Assembly (NCBI GenBank): GCA_051867915.1 | Contig: JBJDZJ010000126.1 | Coordinates: forward strand, 1-10,560 | Direction: 5' to 3' | Length of the DNA: 10,560 nt | Source: CAKSQF01 sp051867915 | GTDB taxonomy: Bacteria > Bacillota > Clostridia > Oscillospirales > CAG-272 | Part shown: positions 6,707 to 10,560 of the stretch, in pieces | How the letters are laid out: the number at the start of each line of letters is the position of its first letter | How positions within the stretch are numbered: the stretch's first letter is position 1 | The notes under the pieces: generated by a model | Told to the model about the DNA's origin: nothing | The model's database searches: none | The model's input: the letters and a program-made list of their open reading frames with translations, nothing else | Made by a program: the position numbers and the translations under genes

Positions 6707-7202
6707 TCTTTACAAACTACGCTCTTTATGCTATGATGGCAAAGAGATCTATGATATGTTGCAGGAAATTACCGCCAATGATAACGGGTTTCACAATAAA
6801 GTCTATGGGATGGCTTATGAACAATTTAAAGAGTGGCTTGACCATGAATACTCTGTTGATAACGGCAATTTGGAAGATTGGATGGTACCGCAAACATCAT
6901 ATTGGTTATACGATAATGATAAACCAATCGGTTACGGAAGAATACGCCACGGTCTTAATGACAATCTTGCAAAAACGAGCGGACATATAGGCTACGCCAT
7001 TCGTCAAACAGAACGAAAGAAGGGTTACGGAACCAAAATATTGCCGTTATTACTTGAAGAATGTAAAAAGCTGAATATTAAACAAGTATAAATCGGCGCA
7101 AATTCAAAGAACATTGCATCAAACAGAATTATTGTAAAAAATGGTGAGATACTGTTTCGCTCTACGCAAAATAAGAATTTCTATCACATTATTCTTGCAT
7201 AA
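6684..7202 (+). pseudogene. Damaged GNAT-family N-acetyltransferase gene
   Basis: The frame encodes a recognisable GNAT acetyltransferase: DGKEIYDMLQEI near the start, LEDWMVPQTSYWLY, PIGYGRIRH, and the acetyl-CoA pyrophosphate-binding loop ERKKGYGT followed by a helix. Two faults suggest it is broken. First, the 5' end of the frame runs into the last hairpin of the repeat array and offers only a TTG (6684) inside a hairpin stem, without a ribosome binding site; the first in-frame ATG (6756) lies after conserved sequence. Second, a TAA at 7089-7091 interrupts the frame, after which IGANSKNIASNR continues in the same frame to 7202, exactly what the family has after motif A. A single-base change of a Leu codon to TAA would explain this. 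The upstream and downstream halves could alternatively be read as a shortened protein, which I think unlikely. Confidence 0.75.
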
Positions 7203-7250
7203 AGCGGCAATTAGCACCGCATCTTTTTCGGTACCTCATCCCAAATTTGC

Positions 7251-7274
7251 ACCCGAAATCGTAAGATTTCGGGT
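7251..7274. repeat. Perfect 10-bp hairpin
   Basis: ACCCGAAATC (7251-7260) pairs exactly with GATTTCGGGT (7265-7274) around GTAA. It is the first of three adjacent hairpins in the gene-free stretch between the GNAT remnant (ending 7202) and the two-TM gene (ending 7380). No T-run follows, so it is not an obvious plus-strand terminator. Confidence 0.75.
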
Positions 7275-7328
7275 CAGTCTGTCGAGAAGTCCCATATCCG
7301 CATGGATATGGGACTTCTCGACAGGCTG
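7275..7328. repeat. Large palindrome with 25-bp stem
   Basis: A 21-base arm (7279-7299) pairs without error with 7304-7324 around the loop GCAT; CAGT/GCTG extends it to 25 pairs (7275-7328) with one G-T wobble. A stem this exact is conserved against decay or recently arrived. It abuts the hairpin at 7251-7274 on one side and the one at 7330-7352 on the other. There is no U-run on either strand next to it, so simple termination does not explain it well. Confidence 0.85.
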
Positions 7329-7329
7329 G

Positions 7330-7352
7330 GGGCATTCGTCAATCGAATGCCC
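7330..7352. repeat. 9-bp hairpin next to the large palindrome
   Basis: GGGCATTCG (7330-7338) pairs with CGAATGCCC (7344-7352) around TCAAT. It is the third of the tandem hairpins and ends 27 bases beyond the stop of the minus-strand two-TM gene, for which it could act as a 3' structure, although no U-run is visible. Confidence 0.65.
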
Positions 7353-7379
7353 TAGATCTTTGGAGCCATAATTATAACA

Positions 7380-7919
7380 TCACGATTTGTATTCGAAAAA
7401 TTTTGTGTTATAGGCAATAGCAATTTCCTTTGTATCTTTATATAGAACAACATAAAACATATCTTTTGGGCTCGATGTGTTACAAATTCCTGTGCTACTC
7501 ATTTTATATTGATCGCTCCAGGAATAGTAGTTTCCTTCCATTTCCCACCGCCCATTGTGTAAAAACTGCAAATACGAAATCCATTTTCCTTTATAGAATG
7601 TAGGCACTGTCCGTAATTCCCCTTGCTTTTCGTAAAGCAATTCATCAAGAACCACAGTAAATTCGATATTGTTTATTTTTTTCATTCTCTTCATACGTTT
7701 TATATACCAAAGTATTAAAATCAAGGCAGGAATCAATAACGCAAACCATGCATACGGTGTAAGAAAACTAAAGCAAAAAACAACAAGAACACTGACAATA
7801 ATTAAAATGATATTTATCGCCATGTGAGAATCGTTTCGAAATCCATTCATGATGTCTTGTTGTATTAAATCATTATTCAAATGTTCCTTTTCTATTTTTT
7901 CCAAAGACACATGATACAC
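7380..7919 (-). CDS. Hypothetical two-TM membrane protein
   Basis: I do not recognise this 179-residue protein. It has a short charged N-terminus (1-33), two closely spaced transmembrane helices (about 34-53 and 57-73) separated by a short turn with Pro and Tyr, a basic stretch KRMKRMKK just after the second helix, and a C-terminal domain of about 100 residues rich in aromatic residues (GKWISYLQF, WEMEGNYYSW) with a beta-strand look. The basic stretch favours a cytoplasmic C-terminal domain. Base composition is markedly AT-richer than the mannosidase operon, fitting an acquired gene. A good promoter (7941-7969) and a purine-rich GGAAGGG ribosome binding site precede the ATG, so it is probably expressed as a single gene. 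It stands between the hairpin trio and the toxin locus; a link to either is not shown. Confidence 0.7.
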   Translation of the reverse strand: MYHVSLEKIEKEHLNNDLIQQDIMNGFRNDSHMAINIILIIVSVLVVFCFSFLTPYAWFALLIPALILILWYIKRMKRMKKINNIEFTVVLDELLYEKQGELRTVPTFYKGKWISYLQFLHNGRWEMEGNYYSWSDQYKMSSTGICNTSSPKDMFYVVLYKDTKEIAIAYNTKFFEYKS

Positions 7920-7940
7920 CCTTCCATATATTATTATAGT

Positions 7941-7969
7941 ATTATAACATATTCAAATTGAAAATGCAA
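7941..7969 (-). promoter_or_regulatory. Promoter for the two-TM gene
   Basis: On the minus strand TTGCAT (7964-7969) and a perfect TATAAT (7941-7946) are separated by 17 bases. The start codon at 7919 lies about 20-25 bases after the -10, implying a short 5' leader with GGAAGGG close to the ATG. Confidence 0.6.
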
Positions 7970-8008
7970 TCAAAATCATTTACAGTTTTGTAACTTTTTT
8001 GTAACGAT

Positions 8009-8167
8009 ATGGGCAGACTTGTTTCCGAGTCCACCGTTTCAGGCGGTATCAAGAGCTACGAATACAACGAGCTGAACATCCGTAAGAAGATCACCAACAC
8101 TCGCAGTCAGATCCGTCAGGTATTCTATGACGCAATGGGCAGAATCACCGGCTTTACTTCCCCCTGA
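8009..8167 (+). pseudogene. YD-repeat (Rhs-like) fragment, inverted
   Basis: The plus strand encodes 52 residues (ATG to TGA) with two YD-repeat-like units: NDMGRLVSES, then YEYNELNIRKK, and FYDAMGRITGF near the end. These are shell-building repeats of Rhs/YD proteins, which normally run to thousands of residues. The piece is cut on both sides: upstream of 8003 the frame changes character to AT-rich non-coding sequence, and downstream it meets the oppositely oriented orphan module at about 8156-8167, where a chance TGA ends it. No ribosome binding site precedes the ATG. It is best read as debris from an Rhs gene that once pointed the other way relative to its present neighbours, not as a small gene. 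Confidence 0.7.
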
Positions 8168-8928
8168 AAATCTATCCTCATACTTTGTCTTCCCTGTGAA
8201 TCATATTGTGTATACGAATATATTTTCCCCTGACTATCATATTGAGTATATGAGCCATCCGGAACACTCATTTTCTTCGGAGATTGAACCCCAGAAAGAT
8301 GCTGACCACGATTTGTCCCATCACAAGGACTGGTGGTTGATGGATTGGGATCCGGATTTTGTGCCTTGTACATCTGATAACCGGCGAATCCTCCAAAACC
8401 AGCCGCACCGGCAACACTTGCAACAGTCCACCAACTGCCTTGTTCCATAAATTCATCTACAGAAGATGAGTTTATTGCAGCATCACATGCTGCAGCTTCA
8501 AGTGCCAGAGCTGATGTTATAAATGCACTGGCAGCTATTGTGGCAGAAGCTGTTGCTGCTGCACTTCCACTCGCTACTAACCCAACCGCCGTTACTGCAG
8601 CAGCAAATCCACCGCAAGTAATAACCGTTGCAACTGCACATGCAGCAATAACCGTCGCAGCTAAAGCCCAATGCCACCAAGCATGACCGTCCGGATCCAC
8701 ATTCATCACCGGATTATTCCCACAATAGGTAAACTGATTATATCCCAACAGACCGCCGTTGAGTTGTCCATCCGCATTGATGAATCTGCCCCATTCCTGG
8801 TTGTAATAACGGCTGCCAAGGTAATACATTCCGAGATCGACATCGTAATAATATCCGCGGTAGCAGAAGGGGTTCACGCTGTTTGCGGCGAAACCGCCTG
8901 CCGCTACCTGAGTAGTACAGTCTTCATG
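8125..8928 (-). pseudogene. Orphan Rhs core end with second toxin-type C-terminus, truncated
   Basis: The minus-strand frame is open from a TAG at 8929-8931 down to 8125 and holds the end of an Rhs/YD-repeat shell: NPFCYRGYYYD, LGMYYLGSRYYN, WGRFINADG, FTYCGNNPV and the closing DPDGH that separates core from variable C-terminus. Then come an Ala-rich hydrophobic stretch of roughly 65 residues, a linker, and a domain with two 12-residue repeats (SYTQYDSQG, 8182-8253) leading to MRIDFQG. That last part resembles polymorphic toxin C-termini of the kind annotated as type 24, from memory only. The domain breaks at about 8161: the final ten codons are the antisense of the YD fragment. The apparent first codon (GTG 8875-8877) lies inside the conserved core, so no genuine start exists. 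This is a displaced, orphan C-terminal cassette downstream of a complete toxin/immunity pair, truncated at both ends. Confidence 0.75.
8182..8253 (-). repeat. Tandem 12-residue repeat in the orphan C-terminus
   Basis: Two adjacent 36-base units (8218-8253 and 8182-8217) encode SYTQYDSQGKIY and SYTQYDSQGRQS. The proteins match over nine residues while the DNA has diverged at several third positions, so the duplication is not recent. Confidence 0.7.
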
Positions 8929-8931
8929 CTA

Positions 8932-9045
8932 CTTGGACTGTATTGGCTTCCTTCCATAGCGATGATTCCACTCGAATTCGGTGTAAGAATCAATTCGGTC
9001 ATGGAACCATCGCCATGGATTTCTCTTCAGACTATTGCAACTTCG
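8932..9045 (-). other. Open remnant without start between immunity gene and orphan core
   Basis: The 150 bases between the LRR gene stop and the orphan Rhs core carry no complete gene. On the minus strand, in the same frame as the orphan core, 38 sense codons run between two stops and end in FHDRIDSYTEFEWNH and GRKPIQSK. The composition (aromatic and charged, no low complexity) looks protein-like, but there is no start codon or ribosome binding site. It may be the tail of a former toxin or immunity gene lost when cassettes were exchanged. I cannot assign it to a family. Confidence 0.25.
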
Positions 9046-9080
9046 TTAACAACCTGCGTAAATAATCACTTTTACAAAAG

Positions 9081-9968
9081 TCAGATTAGCCTACCGGAAT
9101 AGATGTATCGCCACATTGGGATGCTATCAATGACATATTGATTCTCATTTTTGGGCAATTGCGAATTCTTGCGGTTATAGTGTCGCCGATCTGTAAGAAT
9201 GGTTGCTTTTTCAAGGTTATCAAACACGCTTAAATCACCATCTTCAATTATGATATCCAACATAACACGTTTTAACCGCTTATATTTTTTTATAAATGAT
9301 CCACTCCGCACCTTATTTCTTCCATATATCATCAAGTATTCCAATGTATCCGACGATAAATTTTCAAAACTCGTAACTTTATTGCAATTCACAAGCTCCA
9401 ATATCTTTAACGGGAGTTTTTCCACGTACGAAATATCCGATAAACCTCGAAGGTTTGCCAATGAAAGAATTTGAAGAGGAACGTTCTCAATTCCTTTGAG
9501 CGTTTTAAGTCTGCCGCAACAAATGCTGAGGGAATCTATCTGTGAATGACTTAACTTTGACAGATCATCACTGTACCAACTCTGTACGATAAGAGTTCTA
9601 AGTGTTTTAGAATCAGATACCCCTGTAAAATTGAATGATGATCTTGAGAATAAATATTCAAGACTGGGGAATCCTGAAACATCTATACACAAGGATGTAG
9701 AAAGCGCTGTTTCTTCATAATCAATTTTCAATGCTCGCAAACATTGTTGTGTTTTGATTATTTCTAAAACATTATTAGGTGTTTCTCCGGAAGTTAATAT
9801 CAACCGTTCGATTTGCTTAAAATCAGCCAAATATTGTAAATTGTTTACGCTGGTAATAACATTTTTCTCGTTCCAATACTGTGGCAAGGATTGCACGTCT
9901 TCACGGTCATACACCGTAACTTCAAGAAATTTATGTTCTCCGTCAAGATATTTATTGATGTATCGCAT
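9081..9968 (-). CDS. Leucine-rich-repeat protein, likely immunity protein
   Basis: This 295-residue protein consists largely of irregular leucine-rich repeats of about 20-24 residues, with LxxLxL cores such as LRALKI, LRTLIV, IDSLSI, LQILSL, LKILEL and LEYLMI, the best run being residues 150-215 or so. It has no signal peptide or membrane helix, so it should stay in the cytoplasm. It begins 38 bases after the stop of the HINT toxin gene on the same strand, with AGAGG four bases before the ATG. In polymorphic toxin systems the gene directly downstream of the toxin encodes its immunity protein, and LRR proteins are among known immunity types, so a role in neutralising the neighbouring toxin is the best inference. 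No direct evidence identifies the partner. AT-rich composition matches the rest of the island. Confidence 0.7.
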   Translation of the reverse strand: MRYINKYLDGEHKFLEVTVYDREDVQSLPQYWNEKNVITSVNNLQYLADFKQIERLILTSGETPNNVLEIIKTQQCLRALKIDYEETALSTSLCIDVSGFPSLEYLFSRSSFNFTGVSDSKTLRTLIVQSWYSDDLSKLSHSQIDSLSICCGRLKTLKGIENVPLQILSLANLRGLSDISYVEKLPLKILELVNCNKVTSFENLSSDTLEYLMIYGRNKVRSGSFIKKYKRLKRVMLDIIIEDGDLSVFDNLEKATILTDRRHYNRKNSQLPKNENQYVIDSIPMWRYIYSGRLI

Positions 9969-10006
9969 AGTACCTCTTTAAATATTCATTCATTCATGAG
10001 TAACCA

Positions 10007-10560
10007 TTATAGCCAGGAATTATAAATTTTAAATCCCGGACTCATAATTTTATTAATAAGTTTTCCTCCAAAGTCAAAGTCATATTTGGCCATCTTCATA
10101 TATTCATCTACAAAAGCTACGCTACTATTGCTTGCAGGTGTCCAGTGTGAGTCAATCACATTATACCCTTGCTTAGTTAACCTATTAATAGACCGGTTCA
10201 TTCGACTCATTGATCCCTTTCCAACGTATACCTGATCACTGTCAGTAAAAATCTCATATGAGCCTGACCCCTCACACTTATTATGCACCAACACTTCCGT
10301 GTCGCCAACATAATAAGTATGGAAATCCTCAACCTCGAAGTTATATGTCGTTTCCGGGTTTTCCAGCAATTCATGCTGTACCTGCTCAACAACGACATAC
10401 TCACCGTTGACGGTGACAAGGATGTCTCCTGCTCTGAGATCGATCGCACTTGTCCAACCCTTGACCGGAGAGTAGAAGGGATGATTCGGCGTGCAAACGA
10501 TCTCTTCACCATTTACCGTCACATGAACCCATTCGTTGGTTTCGTTCCTGAACAGCTGAA
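10007..10560 (-). CDS. Polymorphic toxin C-terminus with HINT and GIY-YIG-like domain (partial)
   Basis: The gene enters from beyond the right edge; 184 codons to its stop are in the window, and a GTG near 10522 is internal, not a start. The visible N-terminal part is the second half of a pretoxin HINT (intein-like self-cleaving) domain: TPNHPFYSP, an AGD turn, VEDFHTYYVG and the closing VLVHN at about 10280. The remaining 90 residues are the variable toxin tip: SYEIF, VYVGKG, SRMNRSIN, a later FVDEYMK and NKIMSPG. The order GxY-like strand, YVG, Arg, Glu, Asn resembles GIY-YIG nucleases, suggesting DNA or RNA cleavage in a target cell; this is inferred from motif order alone. The missing front part is expected to contain YD repeats. 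An LRR protein follows 38 bases downstream as probable immunity gene. Confidence 0.75.
   Translation of the reverse strand, partial: QLFRNETNEWVHVTVNGEEIVCTPNHPFYSPVKGWTSAIDLRAGDILVTVNGEYVVVEQVQHELLENPETTYNFEVEDFHTYYVGDTEVLVHNKCEGSGSYEIFTDSDQVYVGKGSMSRMNRSINRLTKQGYNVIDSHWTPASNSSVAFVDEYMKMAKYDFDFGGKLINKIMSPGFKIYNSWL

Noticed and set aside
7251..7352. Hairpins as ordinary terminators of the GNAT or two-TM gene
   Set aside because: None of the three stems is followed by a U-run on either strand, so intrinsic termination is not supported, although 3'-end protection remains possible.
8671..9102. 143-codon plus-strand open frame
   Set aside because: It lies opposite the Rhs core end with its conserved tyrosine-rich motifs and shows no recognisable domain or ribosome binding site.

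Overview
The window looks like a Firmicutes chromosome, most likely a gut-type Clostridia/Oscillospiraceae relative. The reasons are strong AGGAGG-type ribosome binding sites, sigma70-like promoters, GC-rich core genes, a Clostridia-style zinc-ribbon kinase, and YD-repeat/HINT polymorphic toxin genes without proteobacterial features. No species can be named from the sequence alone.

The left two thirds (1-6530) is ordered, GC-rich core sequence. A plus-strand pair encodes a PHP-domain phosphoesterase and a zinc-ribbon P-loop kinase, coupled by an ATGA overlap and closed by a strong 15-bp hairpin terminator (1758-1800). That hairpin is shared with a convergent four-gene minus-strand run, read from right to left: an MIF/tautomerase homologue, a family GH38 alpha-mannosidase, a small membrane protein resembling the CrtO glycosyl-carotenoid acyltransferase family, and a PAP2-type phosphatase/transferase. 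Spacing and a promoter upstream of the MIF gene suggest one transcription unit. Its possible theme is glycan and membrane glycolipid metabolism. Divergent from it, a near-consensus promoter drives tRNA-Leu(UAA) and initiator tRNA-fMet(CAU), ended by a clear terminator.

Right of the tRNA terminator (6531-10560) the character changes to AT-richer, fragmentary accessory DNA. It begins with an unusual array of short, mutually different hairpins separated by a conserved 7-base word (ACATCAC, or its complement GTGATGT in the left arm). This array runs directly into a damaged GNAT acetyltransferase gene that lacks its normal start and carries an in-frame TAA. After that come three tandem hairpins, one with an essentially perfect 25-bp stem, and then a two-TM hypothetical gene.

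The right end is a polymorphic-toxin (YD-repeat/Rhs-like) locus read on the minus strand. It contains the 3' part of a HINT-carrying toxin gene whose final ~90 residues resemble a GIY-YIG nuclease, then a leucine-rich-repeat protein in the immunity-gene position, then an orphan Rhs core end with a second C-terminal domain. This orphan module is broken at both ends. Its distal end is fused head-to-head with a short YD-repeat fragment on the plus strand, which marks a past inversion or recombination junction near 8156-8167. Together the region reads as a tRNA-adjacent accessory island with an active-looking toxin/immunity pair and the debris of earlier C-terminal cassettes.
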